In this document: positions 28,838-37,022 of the stretch, piece after piece
Layout: each line of letters opens with the position of its first letter
Numbering within the stretch: position 1 is the stretch's first letter
Source of the DNA: a virus
Virus record (IMG/VR): IMGVR_UViG_3300021420_000004
Coordinates: 1 to 62,116 of that record
DNA length: 62,116 nt
Strand: one strand, 5' to 3'
Translations under genes and position numbers: made by a program
Notes under the pieces: model-generated
What the model saw: the letters and a program-made list of their open reading frames with translations, nothing else
What the model was told of the DNA's origin: nothing
Databases searched by the model: none

Positions 28838-30076
28838 ATGAAATTCTTCTCGCGCATTCGAGATTTTAACGATGCTCCGTTTATGGAGCGTCCCGCCGTG
28901 ATGTCGTGGTCCTTTACCGCGACGTTCGTGTCGATTAACCTCACAGCGGACCCAAGCTTCGATCAAATTTCTGCCACTACGTTAGCTGATCTGAAGGACG
29001 ACGTTGTGATAGATAATTTTTTTGTGGACAGTACAACTTTAAGAAAAATGAGAATGTCCGGCGCGCTCGACGACTACGCGGGCGGCACCGCCATGCAGAA
29101 TCCATTCCAGTACAACCGCGTGAACGGCGGAGCCATCGCTCCTGGCACCGACGTGAACGTGTCGCAGGTGCAGATCCTCGCTGCGACCGCCTTCCAGCCC
29201 AAGGAATATCTTGAGCAGATCGGCGTCAACCTTTTCCAGGTCGGCGTCATCAACGCTGGTCCCGCTGGCAAGGTGAAGATCATCGACGCTTACATGACGA
29301 ACGCGGTCCAGTCGCTCAACACCGACCTTGGCATCGACATCTTTCATCACGGACAAAATATCTCCGGCTCGAACCGCATCGTCTACATCAACGGATTCGC
29401 CGAGGCCATGAACGACGGCGTAACGAACTCCTGGGACGGCAACATATTCACTTCCTACGGCGGCCAGACCCGCAACGGCGCGGTTGGCAACACTCTCAAC
29501 TCCGTCCCCATCTGGTTCGGCGATCAGAACGGCAACACGGGCCAGCTCGCCTACAAGCCTCTGGTCGAGATGATCCTCAACTGCGTTCAGCCTCCCGACA
29601 CCGGGATCATGAACAAGGCCGCTTATGCCTACGCGCTCGAACGCCTCGATCCCAAGCAACGCTACGGCGAGGAACAAGATGTCAAAATGGGCGTGACCGG
29701 ATTCCGCGTGATGTCCGTCCTGTTCATGGTGGATAAGCTCTGCCCTTCGACGAAGTACGGTCAGCTCCTCCCGACTGGACTGTCGCAGACGACCGCCGTC
29801 AAGCCTACCACTTTCACTTCGGCGACCTCGGGCATCTCATCCATCTCGAACCTCCCGGCGAACAAGACCATCAGCCCCGGCGAGCCCCTGTTCATCCTCC
29901 GCTCGCAAGGCTGGAAGGTCCGTCCGACCACCGACCCGGAGTACAACTTCAATTTCACCCCGTGGGTCCGGTCGCAGACGAACGCCGATCTGGTCGTGGG
30001 CTTCTTCAAATGCGCCCTGAACGTCTATTGCCTGTCCCCACGCGACAACGGACAGGGGTATGGAATTGGTTTCTAA
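28838..30076 (+). CDS. Major capsid protein
   Basis: 412 aa, AAGGAG 8 bases before ATG 28838. Region SATTLADLKDDVVIDNFFVD, AGGTAMQNPFQYNRV and later KPLVEMILNC and PDTGIMNKAAYAYALE resemble HK97-fold capsid proteins of podo-like phages (N-arm, spine helix, P-domain). It follows the scaffold and endonuclease. The first 70 codons (to about 29050) are AT-rich and unlike the rest, probably a conversion tract beside the endonuclease. Confidence 0.8.
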   Translation: MKFFSRIRDFNDAPFMERPAVMSWSFTATFVSINLTADPSFDQISATTLADLKDDVVIDNFFVDSTTLRKMRMSGALDDYAGGTAMQNPFQYNRVNGGAIAPGTDVNVSQVQILAATAFQPKEYLEQIGVNLFQVGVINAGPAGKVKIIDAYMTNAVQSLNTDLGIDIFHHGQNISGSNRIVYINGFAEAMNDGVTNSWDGNIFTSYGGQTRNGAVGNTLNSVPIWFGDQNGNTGQLAYKPLVEMILNCVQPPDTGIMNKAAYAYALERLDPKQRYGEEQDVKMGVTGFRVMSVLFMVDKLCPSTKYGQLLPTGLSQTTAVKPTTFTSATSGISSISNLPANKTISPGEPLFILRSQGWKVRPTTDPEYNFNFTPWVRSQTNADLVVGFFKCALNVYCLSPRDNGQGYGIGF

Positions 30077-30085
30077 GGAGACTCT

Positions 30086-30739
30086 ATGGCAGACACTTTC
30101 GTAAAGCCGCCGTTTTACCTTTCGGCCAAGTACCTGAACGATGTCAACGACTCGCTTCAGGGCGGTCAGCTTACCACCATGCCAACGGGGTTCTCCCAGT
30201 ACCAGCAGAACATCCCCGGCGACCGCATTATCCTTGACGACACGACCGCTTATGCGCTGTCGGACACCGCTGTCGGCACACTTTACGGTGGCATCTACAT
30301 GTACGTCAATGTGACGTGGACGACCACGGCGGCGGCGGTCGGTGGGATCGCGTTCTTTACTGGCGCATCGGTTGGCTCCGCAGCGGCATCCGGCGGGCCT
30401 TCAACCGCCTACCAAGTCACCGGAGACGCGCAGGCGACTACCACCCTCCCGGCGATGATCGCGGGGATCTTCATCAACGCCATCACTAAGGCGAACCTCG
30501 GCTGGATTCAGGTTGCGGGCGTGGCGGGGGTCCTCTTCGACTCCACAATTACCTCGACTGTCCTCGGCTCGCTGGTTGTTGCTAAGGCCACCGCCGTCGT
30601 GGCGTCCACCGCCGACAACACCACCACCACGACCATCACGGCGGCTCTAGCAGCGGCCATCATCGGCGTATCGCTGACCACGGTGACCACTTCGACCGTC
30701 GTCAAGGTGGCGATCACCCGAGGCATCAGCCGGATTTAA
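30086..30739 (+). CDS. Virion protein (capsid decoration-like), 217 aa
   Basis: AAGGAG before ATG 30086. N-terminal 45 residues polar (YLSAKYLNDVNDSLQGGQLT), then an Ala/Thr/Gly-rich strand-repeat region of low complexity (VVASTADNTTTTTITAALAA). Directly after the capsid gene, where decoration or head proteins usually lie. No specific family. Confidence 0.6.
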   Translation: MADTFVKPPFYLSAKYLNDVNDSLQGGQLTTMPTGFSQYQQNIPGDRIILDDTTAYALSDTAVGTLYGGIYMYVNVTWTTTAAAVGGIAFFTGASVGSAAASGGPSTAYQVTGDAQATTTLPAMIAGIFINAITKANLGWIQVAGVAGVLFDSTITSTVLGSLVVAKATAVVASTADNTTTTTITAALAAAIIGVSLTTVTTSTVVKVAITRGISRI

Positions 30740-30748
30740 GGAGACGCA

Positions 30749-31126
30749 ATGGCGAACACGATAGTCTACGGATACCCGCAACCAGTCGGCGCGAAGATTC
30801 AGATGAAGGTGGACCACTATGGTCCTGCCTCCTACGTGCAATACGTCGCCGCGACTGGCGTGGGCGATGTGGTCAATGCCTCCGACGTGGGCGTGGGTGG
30901 ATTCGAGTCCGCAGGCGCGTCGTGGTCTGGTTATTCCAACTCCGGCAACTACATCGTCAACATCAAGCTCAACACGGCCACGCAGACGCAACCAGGGTCA
31001 GCCGTCGCCAAATTCACCGTGCAGTGGTACACGACATCCGCCGCCTTCGGCGCGATCTCAACCGAAGCTAACGCGGCGACCAACCTGTCAGCGGAGTACG
31101 TGCGCCTGACGCTCGACTGTGTGTAG
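30749..31126 (+). CDS. Virion protein, 125 aa
   Basis: AAGGAG before ATG 30749. Beta-rich: VGAKIQMKVDHYGPASYVQY, then GGFESAGASWSGYSNSGNYI. Likely a small head or decoration protein from location; followed by a terminator. Confidence 0.55.
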   Translation: MANTIVYGYPQPVGAKIQMKVDHYGPASYVQYVAATGVGDVVNASDVGVGGFESAGASWSGYSNSGNYIVNIKLNTATQTQPGSAVAKFTVQWYTTSAAFGAISTEANAATNLSAEYVRLTLDCV

Positions 31127-31150
31127 CGATTGGGGAGCGGTATACTTAAC

Positions 31151-31175
31151 GGCGCGGCTTCGGTCGCGCCTTTTT
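31151..31175 (+). terminator. Rho-independent terminator after the capsid cluster
   Basis: GGCGCGGC-TTCG-GTCGCGCC, an 8-bp stem (one G-U) with a TTCG tetraloop, followed by TTTTT. A -10-like TATACT lies just upstream (31141-31146), but without a -35. Confidence 0.85.
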
Positions 31176-31189
31176 AACAGGGATCGGGA

Positions 31190-32206
31190 ATGGCGTTACT
31201 AGACCTTCAGACCGAATTGCGCGGCGCGGTGCCGAAGCTCTCTTTCAACTACACGAAGACGCTCATCAATCGCGCCTACGCCGATCTCCGCCGTCAGAAC
31301 CTTTGGTCGTTCCAACTCTTCGAGGGCCAGTGGATCGCTCCGCCCCAGCTCGCCTCGACCGGCACCGTCACCACCATCCAAGGTTCCTCGTCTGTCACGT
31401 TTGATGCCACCGCTACTGCCGCCATTAACGCCCTCGCTTCTTCCCAGCCATACTCCCTCATCACCCAGCGTCAGTTCCGCATCGCCAGCGGTGGCATCTA
31501 TAATATCTGGGGATGGAATCCCTCAACTGGTGTGGCAACCCTCGACCGTTGGTACGGAGAACCGTCGCTGACCGGAGCCCAGTTCTCGATCTTCCAGTGC
31601 TACTACGTCCCCATCGTCGCCAATTCCCCGATTAAGGACTTCCGCACCTGGATCAGCGTCCGCGACATGCAGGATTTCATCGACCTCTACACCGAACGCT
31701 ACCAGATGCGCGATATTGACGTGCAAGACCCGCAGCGGACTTGGTACGGCATCCCTTCGGATGTGATCCCTTACCAAGATGACCAGAATCCAGCATCGCC
31801 AACCTACGGATCGCTGATGTTTTTCCTGTGGGGGATTCCTACCTTCAACGTGAACTATCAGCTCTATGGCATCCGCTTCGGGCCGGACCTCGCCAAGCCA
31901 ACCGACCAGCTTCCCTATGTGATCGGACAGGATGTCGTGATTGCCCGCGCCAAGTATTACGCCTACGAATGGGCCGAGGCGAACAAGGACCTCACCCCGC
32001 GTAACTCAGGGCCGGATTTCAAATTCCTGATGGGAGCGGCGAACAAGGAATACGACACTCTATTTCGTAAGTACCGTCAGATGGACCGGGATCGAGTTGA
32101 CAACTGGTTCGCCACGCGGACGCGATCCAACTACGCGAAGTGGCTTGCCTTCTATAATACTCAGGGCGGAGTCGCATCACCAGGATTCGCAGGAGTGCAA
32201 TCCTAA
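31190..32206 (+). CDS. Head-tail adaptor/tail tubular-like protein, 338 aa
   Basis: Begins MALLDLQTELRGAVPKLSFN followed by TLINRAYADLRRQNLWSFQL, a helical opening like podovirus adaptor proteins (T7 gp11/P22 gp4-type: 'l...in.a..ei.....W'). Central beta domain, then C-terminal helices (ARAKYYAYEWAEANKDLTPR, KEYDTLFRKYRQMD). The 769-aa protein downstream has a similar helical entry. Expected to form a ring under the portal. Confidence 0.6.
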   Translation: MALLDLQTELRGAVPKLSFNYTKTLINRAYADLRRQNLWSFQLFEGQWIAPPQLASTGTVTTIQGSSSVTFDATATAAINALASSQPYSLITQRQFRIASGGIYNIWGWNPSTGVATLDRWYGEPSLTGAQFSIFQCYYVPIVANSPIKDFRTWISVRDMQDFIDLYTERYQMRDIDVQDPQRTWYGIPSDVIPYQDDQNPASPTYGSLMFFLWGIPTFNVNYQLYGIRFGPDLAKPTDQLPYVIGQDVVIARAKYYAYEWAEANKDLTPRNSGPDFKFLMGAANKEYDTLFRKYRQMDRDRVDNWFATRTRSNYAKWLAFYNTQGGVASPGFAGVQS

Positions 32207-33528
32207 TGCAGGCATACTCCAACTTCGCACAGCAAGGAGACGTTTCCGTAGTCACCTCCGGCCTCTCCTCGACCACCGTCGTCGAAGGCTCCTATCCCCT
32301 CTGCTTCGTCTCCGTCTACCTCCACGGCTCCGGCACTCTCGCGTCGATCTACTCCGACAATGGCGTCACTCCGCTCTCGAATCCCTTCACCGCGAACTCG
32401 AACGGTCAATTCACCTTCTACGCGGCGAACAATCGCTATGACGTGACCCTCTCGAACAACTCTGGGTCCGGTCCCGCGTCCCCGATCACGATCCCCGATA
32501 TCCTGCTCAACGATCCCGCAGGCGGCGGTGGCGTCGTCAATTCCGTCTTCGGTCGCAACGGCACCGTCATCGCCCAGACCGGAGACTATAACGTATCGCA
32601 GGTGACAGGCGCGGCTCCTTTAGCCTCGCCCACCTTCACGGGAATCCCCGCTGCCCCGACCGCGACCTTCGGCACTAACACAACGCAGCTTGCCACAACC
32701 GCCTTCGTGCAGGCTGCGTTGCCATCCATCCCGGTCACTTCAGTATTCGGTCGGACAGGAGTGGTCGTCGCGGTCAGCGGAGATTACAACGTCTCTCAGG
32801 TCACCGGGGCCGCGCCGCTTGCTTCCCCCGCGCTGACCGGAGTTCCAACCGCGCCGACGGCAGCCTTTGGCACGAACACGACTCAGCTTGCCACCTGCGC
32901 CTTCGTCCAAGCCAACCTCCCGTTTATCGGCGTGACCAGTTGGAACGCTCGCACGGGCGCGGTCACTCCTCAGACCGGCGATTATACCGTCAGCCAGGTG
33001 ACCGGCGCGGCTCCGCTTGCATCTCCCGCGCTCACTGGCGTCCCTACGGCACCGACCGCCGCGCTCGGAACCAGCACGACGCAGATCGCAACCTGCCAGT
33101 TCGTGCAGCAGACCGGGAACACTCCGGTTCTCTCGGCGTCCGTCACCCTGACCTCCGCTCAGCTCCTTGCGCTCCATGGGACGCCGATCACTCTCGTCCC
33201 AGCCCCCGGCGCGGGCGTCGTCATCTATCCGACGCAGATCGTCCTCGAATATAAATACGGCACTGTTGCGTACACGATCAACGGCGACTCCATCATCCTC
33301 GATTACAACAACGCTGGCTCGGCGCTCAAGCAGACCTTTGCCGAGACCGGATTCTTCGATCAAACCGCGTCTCAGATCGGATTCCTCGATGGAGTGGTGG
33401 CGCGGGCGGCATTGACGGTCGCAGCTAATCAACCGTTCACCATCGGCGCGTCCGGCGGATCGGATATGACTTTAGGAAACGGGACCTTGGTGGTATACAT
33501 CTACTATGCACTCATCACGTTGCAGTGA
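32206..33528 (+). CDS. Tail fibre protein with three 66-aa repeats
   Basis: 440 aa; TAATG overlap with the adaptor gene. Residues 1-105 form an anchor-like N-terminus; residues about 111-302 are three repeats of exactly 66 residues (SVFGRNG.., GDYNVSQVTGAAPLASP, TGVPTAPTA, TTQLATTAFVQ); the rest is a C-terminal beta domain. The VFGR.G.V.....GDY repeat is characteristic of phage tail fibres. Expected to trimerise and contact the host surface. The DNA repeats are partially diverged copies and could recombine. Confidence 0.75.
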   Translation: MQAYSNFAQQGDVSVVTSGLSSTTVVEGSYPLCFVSVYLHGSGTLASIYSDNGVTPLSNPFTANSNGQFTFYAANNRYDVTLSNNSGSGPASPITIPDILLNDPAGGGGVVNSVFGRNGTVIAQTGDYNVSQVTGAAPLASPTFTGIPAAPTATFGTNTTQLATTAFVQAALPSIPVTSVFGRTGVVVAVSGDYNVSQVTGAAPLASPALTGVPTAPTAAFGTNTTQLATCAFVQANLPFIGVTSWNARTGAVTPQTGDYTVSQVTGAAPLASPALTGVPTAPTAALGTSTTQIATCQFVQQTGNTPVLSASVTLTSAQLLALHGTPITLVPAPGAGVVIYPTQIVLEYKYGTVAYTINGDSIILDYNNAGSALKQTFAETGFFDQTASQIGFLDGVVARAALTVAANQPFTIGASGGSDMTLGNGTLVVYIYYALITLQ

Positions 33529-33537
33529 GGAAACTGG

Positions 33538-33975
33538 ATGACCTTGTTATCTCTATGTTGGCTATGGCTCTGGTTCGTGATCGGAGAACTCGTTTACATT
33601 CTCAAACGAGCCTATTACTTGATCACGGGGCCGAACCCTATCGCCAACGATTACAAGCAATTCCTCGACCGCTGTTGGGCACCTCTCTTGGTCCGAGCCA
33701 TCTGCGGAGCGGGGGTCTATTGGCTGACTTTCTATCCCGAGCTTCTAAGTGACGCGTTATCTCTGACCGGGATTAGCTGGAAGATCCACTCCCCGATTCC
33801 TCACTACGCAGTATTCGCGTTGTTCTTCGGACTAGGCGTGGATTCGATCTTGGATTTCGCCGTCAGCAAGATTCCGTATCTCAAGGACTGGCTCCCGCAG
33901 ATGCCACCGCCTCTGCCGAAAGCACAGATAGCAAATCCTCCAGCCCCAGAAGATCGGAAAGCGGAGGGAGCGTAG
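33538..33975 (+). CDS. Membrane protein with three predicted spans (holin candidate), 145 aa
   Basis: Hydrophobic segments: LLSLCWLWLWFVIGELVYIL, LVRAICGAGVYWLTFY and YAVFALFFGLGVDSILDF, then a Pro-rich charged tail. First gene of a block of small membrane proteins that also contains a lysozyme-like gene, so a holin role is plausible. Several neighbours are also candidates. Confidence 0.6.
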   Translation: MTLLSLCWLWLWFVIGELVYILKRAYYLITGPNPIANDYKQFLDRCWAPLLVRAICGAGVYWLTFYPELLSDALSLTGISWKIHSPIPHYAVFALFFGLGVDSILDFAVSKIPYLKDWLPQMPPPLPKAQIANPPAPEDRKAEGA

Positions 33976-33997
33976 GCTCTGGCCGGAAGGACGAACA

Positions 33998-34522
33998 ATG
34001 TGGACGCAAATAACCGACTGGTTTGGGAACTCAACTCTGATTCATTACGGTTCATTGCTGGCGCTCTTAGCTGGCTATGGTTTCGTTCTGCTGCGCGTCA
34101 TGACGCTCTGCGTAAGGATGTGGAGGAACTTAAAGGGAAAGTCGCCTTTCTGGAAGCTACCCATCCCAATCCTATACGTAAGACTATTGACTGAGTTTCA
34201 CGGAGTCTCGCTAGTGCTGGTGAGCCTGATCGGATTCGTGGCTGGGTCCTCGGTGACTTATTCCTATATGAACACGCAGCGCATCGACCGCGAACGCGGG
34301 CCTTACAAGATCAAGGTGCTGGAGCGATATGATCCCTACCACGCCCTCGCGCAGAAGCTCGGCGATCCGCGAGAGTTTCGGTTCGCCACCTGCACGCACG
34401 AGCCTGCGCCAGCGTTCGACGCGGGGCATATCTACGAGGTCCAGTTCGAGATCGCCAGCAACGAGGACGGCGAATGCAACACATTCACAGGCCCGAACGG
34501 GCACTTTGAGGAGGAGCGATAA
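33998..34522 (+). CDS. Membrane-anchored protein, start uncertain (174 aa, or 102 aa from 34214)
   Basis: From ATG 33998 the protein has two hydrophobic segments (SLLALLAGYGFVLLRVMTLC and VSLVLVSLIGFVAGSSV) and a soluble C-terminus with two Cys. The first third overlaps a different, more protein-like frame (34000-34194). An internal GTG at 34214 with CGGAG 8 bases upstream gives a 102-aa version having one N-terminal span and the whole soluble domain; I think this shorter form is at least as likely. Could be a spanin-like or inner-membrane lysis protein. Confidence 0.5.
   Translation: MWTQITDWFGNSTLIHYGSLLALLAGYGFVLLRVMTLCVRMWRNLKGKSPFWKLPIPILYVRLLTEFHGVSLVLVSLIGFVAGSSVTYSYMNTQRIDRERGPYKIKVLERYDPYHALAQKLGDPREFRFATCTHEPAPAFDAGHIYEVQFEIASNEDGECNTFTGPNGHFEEER
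34000..34194 (+). CDS. Small coiled-coil protein in overlapping frame, 64 aa, GTG start
   Basis: GTG 34000, SD GGAAGGAC 7 bases upstream. Sequence (M)DANNRLVWELNSDSLRF, IAGALSWLWFRSAARHD, then a charged coiled coil LRKDVEELKGKVAFLE. A short membrane-skimming segment plus coiled coil is common in phage lysis or tail-associated peptides. It shares its DNA with the N-terminus of the 33998 frame; only one is probably used. Confidence 0.5.
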   Translation: MDANNRLVWELNSDSLRFIAGALSWLWFRSAARHDALRKDVEELKGKVAFLEATHPNPIRKTID

Positions 34523-34737
34523 TGGCAACCTACGAGGAAGCGATCACCGCAGTCACCGAGGGCGTAGAAGGCGAGCCGCAATACGCCTACCGGAATGCAT
34601 GGGCGAATCCGGTTGAGTACATCGGCCTGAATGGGTCCACAATCTACGTGTATCCGCAAGATGAGCAATATGAGGCATCGCAAGCGGACAAGGAAGCGAC
34701 AGACTGGTCGTATAACGGGGATTTACCGCCCCGGTAA
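34522..34737 (+). CDS. Tad2-like (DUF2829-type) anti-Thoeris candidate, 71 aa
   Basis: Starts MATYEEAITAVTEGVEGEPQ; follows the DUF2829/Tad2 outline: F/Y-x-E-A-I/L....G....YRNAW........G..IYVY.......Y..S..D..A.DW, here ending YEASQADKEATDWSYN. Tad2 proteins bind the Thoeris signal nucleotide and block the defence. It lies in the lysis region after a stop/ATG overlap. It is shorter than the characterised Tad2 (about 90 aa) and the match is by eye. Confidence 0.6.
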   Translation: MATYEEAITAVTEGVEGEPQYAYRNAWANPVEYIGLNGSTIYVYPQDEQYEASQADKEATDWSYNGDLPPR

Positions 34738-34748
34738 AAGGAGAAACC

Positions 34749-34922
34749 ATGATTTCAACTATCTTGCTCGTGTTCGCATTCGTGCTGGCCGTGCTTGCGG
34801 TATTTGTCGGCCCCTACGCCCCATCCCCCAACTTCCGCTGGCATTTGGGCTGGGCAAGTCTGGCGTGCTACTTCTTGAGCCTTTTGCTTGGGAGTTGGGG
34901 CTTGGCGCATCCCCTGCGATGA
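34749..34922 (+). CDS. Two-span membrane protein, 57 aa
   Basis: AAAGGAGAAACC directly before ATG 34749. MISTILLVFAFVLAVLAVFV is one span; ASLACYFLSLLLGSWGLAH is a second. Its leader and first three codons are identical to those of the 37023 gene over 22 bases. Holin or small envelope peptide is possible. Confidence 0.6.
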   Translation: MISTILLVFAFVLAVLAVFVGPYAPSPNFRWHLGWASLACYFLSLLLGSWGLAHPLR

Positions 34923-34923
34923 C

Positions 34924-35214
34924 ATGGGCGACCGCGATATCGAGCACCTTCGCAGGGAGTTGATGCTTGAGATCGCAATCGTCAAGCAAGCGTTGACTGC
35001 ACACTCGAATCAGGATGACATTCGGCACTTAGGCGAGGAGAAGGCGATACAACTAGCCGAGCAGGATATCAGCCGACGATTGCAAGAGATGAACCAGTTC
35101 CGGGCGCAGATTTCTGACGAGCGCCGGACGTTTGTAACATGGGGGGCACTGGCCGGAGTGCTGGCGAGCTTGGTGGCTGTTGCCACTCTGGTTCTGCTGT
35201 ATTTTAAGAAATGA
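34924..35214 (+). CDS. Coiled-coil protein with C-terminal membrane anchor, 96 aa
   Basis: MGDRDIEHLRRELMLEIAIV and QLAEQDISRRLQEMNQFRAQ form a long coiled coil; ALAGVLASLVAVATLVLLYF is a single C-terminal span followed by KK. This tail-anchored layout occurs in phage holin/haemolysin-like proteins. One base from the previous stop region, coupled to the next gene by ATGA. Confidence 0.6.
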   Translation: MGDRDIEHLRRELMLEIAIVKQALTAHSNQDDIRHLGEEKAIQLAEQDISRRLQEMNQFRAQISDERRTFVTWGALAGVLASLVAVATLVLLYFKK

Positions 35215-35348
35215 ATGAAGCCCAATTACGCAAGGAGATCGCGCGATTGAAACGGCATCAACAAGTCGAAACGGATTCGGTGCTCCTGCTTGCCATAAAG
35301 TACCGCATCAAGGAACTGGAAAAAGAGTTGGAGAAATTGCAACAATGA
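35211..35348 (+). CDS. Coiled-coil micropeptide, 45 aa
   Basis: Overlaps both neighbours by 4 bases (ATGA). MNEAQLRKEIARLKRHQQVE, later LAIKYRIKELEKELEKLQQ: a pure charged coiled coil that could pair with the membrane-anchored coiled-coil protein encoded just upstream. Confidence 0.55.
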   Translation: MNEAQLRKEIARLKRHQQVETDSVLLLAIKYRIKELEKELEKLQQ

Positions 35349-35992
35349 TCTACCAAAACATCGAGAATGGATTTACTCAGTGTCATAACGGCGTCCAGGG
35401 CGCAGGCGGATGCCCTGCCAAGACCGCACTCTCGTTGCCGATTGGCAACGGACGGCTGTTTACCATCCAAGGCGCAACTCAGCCTACCAATGCTAACGTG
35501 CTCTGGTATCAAAAACTTCCTCCCTCCGTCAGCGCGACTCACTTCATGCTTGAATATGATCTCGGCGTTGACTCGAACGCGAGCAGTGTATGGGCGCGAG
35601 AGCGGGATTGGTGGAGATTCCTTAAAGGCATGGCGGCTAATTTTGCCTGTCAGTTGCTCAAGAAGGCTGTCGGCTATGAATTGGATATCTCCAACCAGAA
35701 CAATGGTTGGGTGAATACAGGATGGACAGTTCCAGAGCTTGCATCTGGGGCCATGCACCACTTTACGCACATCGGCTCTGTAGACGATATCAATGAGACC
35801 TATTCTTATGAGTTGATTGTGATTGACGGAATAGGCTACCCGATTCCTGTAGCCTTGCAGAACCTCAAGATGACAAATATGGGATGGCCGGACGGTCTGT
35901 ATCCGCAGTTCCAACAGGACTTGGACGGAGCGCAGAATCAGAATTTGGGATTCTCGGAGTTCGTTACAGGGATGAACTTGATAGCATGGTAA
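35345..35992 (+). CDS. Hypothetical protein, 215 aa
   Basis: ATGA start. MIYQNIENGFTQCHNGVQGA; strand-rich with a Trp-rich patch (WARERDWWRFLKGMAANF) and no signal peptide. A concanavalin-like or lectin-like fold is conceivable given conserved aromatic and Asn/Gly content, but there is no decisive motif. Position in the lysis/tail block. Confidence 0.55.
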   Translation: MIYQNIENGFTQCHNGVQGAGGCPAKTALSLPIGNGRLFTIQGATQPTNANVLWYQKLPPSVSATHFMLEYDLGVDSNASSVWARERDWWRFLKGMAANFACQLLKKAVGYELDISNQNNGWVNTGWTVPELASGAMHHFTHIGSVDDINETYSYELIVIDGIGYPIPVALQNLKMTNMGWPDGLYPQFQQDLDGAQNQNLGFSEFVTGMNLIAW

Positions 35993-36255
35993 GCGCCTTC
36001 TCCAACTTCATCGCCCGCATGGGCCAGAACATTCAGTTCGTGGCGTTCTTCGCCCATGCCGGAGTAGCCGCGTTAGTCGTCGAGCACTCTCCGCATCGCT
36101 GGATCGTAGCGGGGGCTGTGATGGTCGCTGGGGGGATCAAAGAATACTGGTTCGATGCCCGAGACGAGACCGATCCGCCGCAAACCTTCTGGGACAACAC
36201 GGAGGACTTTGTAGGATGGACTACCGGCGCGATCCTTGGAGCGTTCCTCGCATGA
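35986..36255 (+). CDS. Two-span membrane protein (holin candidate), 89 aa
   Basis: ATG 35986 overlaps the upstream stop. Spans: IQFVAFFAHAGVAALVV, HRWIVAGAVMVAGGIKEYWF; a third weak segment ends GAILGAFLA. Directly coupled (ATGA) to the lysozyme-like gene, which makes it the best holin candidate of the block. Confidence 0.65.
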   Translation: MVSAFSNFIARMGQNIQFVAFFAHAGVAALVVEHSPHRWIVAGAVMVAGGIKEYWFDARDETDPPQTFWDNTEDFVGWTTGAILGAFLA

Positions 36256-36656
36256 TTACCTCAGACCGCAGCACTTGGCCGACCGGCGACCGCCTCTGGC
36301 AGATCGCCCAAGCCATCGCCATCGCGGAAGGTTACAACCTCCCCACGTCGAATCCATTCCGGCTCAACAATCCCGGCGACCTCTCCGACGGCTTTGACCA
36401 ATTTGGCGGCGAGCCTCACTCTGGCTCCAACGTCACCTGCTTCCCTAATGCCGAAACCGGCTGGCAATGGCTATACAACAAACTTTCCCGTATCGCTCAG
36501 GGGAAATCGGCTGTATACTCTCCCCAAATGACGTGGACCGAATTAGCAAAGAAATGGGCTGGAAACTGGATAGTCTGGGTAGCGAACGTAACCAAGGAAC
36601 TCGGCGTATCGCCGGATTCTACTTTTGCGGAGTACGTCCAAGGAGGACAATCATGA
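36252..36656 (+). CDS. Endolysin-like glycosidase (NPGDL-type), 134 aa
   Basis: MITSDRSTWPTGDRLWQIAQ, AIAIAEGYN (catalytic-Glu-type helix), NPFRLNNPGDLSDG, FPNAETGWQWLYNKL, then TWTELAKKWAGN. This AIA.AEGY...NNPG.L....F.....G...L pattern marks a compact muramidase/transglycosylase-like family common in phages. Expected to cut peptidoglycan at lysis or entry. Lies between the holin candidate and a lipoprotein gene, as in a lysis cassette. Confidence 0.75.
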   Translation: MITSDRSTWPTGDRLWQIAQAIAIAEGYNLPTSNPFRLNNPGDLSDGFDQFGGEPHSGSNVTCFPNAETGWQWLYNKLSRIAQGKSAVYSPQMTWTELAKKWAGNWIVWVANVTKELGVSPDSTFAEYVQGGQS

Positions 36657-37012
36657 AAAGATTTCTGATCGCGCCACTATTGGTATGGTGTCTATCAATG
36701 ATCGCCTGCGAATCACTGGAACAGCAAGCCAGAGATACCGCAGCCGCTCTCGGCGGAGCTATCGCAGCCGCGCAGACACAGTATCAATCCGCTTGCACCA
36801 CCACTCCAACCGCTACGGCTTGCACGCTTATCAACAAGGCTGTCGCCGCGCAGAACGCTCTTGTTACCGCAGACGAAGCCTATTGTGGATTCAGCCCTGG
36901 AACGCCGCTTACTACCACCTGCACCCCGGTAAAGTCCGCTCAAGGGGCGCTGTCGGCTGCGATCTCAAACGCGACTCCATTCGTCACTGAACTCAAAGCG
37001 ATAATCCAGTAA
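36653..37012 (+). CDS. Lipoprotein, possible outer-membrane spanin, 119 aa
   Basis: ATG 36653 (ATGA, AGGAGG upstream). MKRFLIAPLLVWCLSMIACE: signal sequence ending in a lipobox-like MIAC, so the mature N-terminus would be the lipidated Cys19. The mature part is Ala/Thr-rich and helical with four further cysteines. Following an endolysin, an o-spanin-like role is reasonable, which would imply a Gram-negative host. Confidence 0.6.
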   Translation: MKRFLIAPLLVWCLSMIACESLEQQARDTAAALGGAIAAAQTQYQSACTTTPTATACTLINKAVAAQNALVTADEAYCGFSPGTPLTTTCTPVKSAQGALSAAISNATPFVTELKAIIQ

Positions 37013-37022
37013 AGGAGAAACC

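Noticed and set aside
29039-29677. 212-aa minus-strand ORF
   Set aside because: Antisense of the capsid gene with mirrored Val/Asp composition.
31141-31146. TATACT as a promoter -10
   Set aside because: No -35 at proper spacing and a terminator follows within 10 bases.
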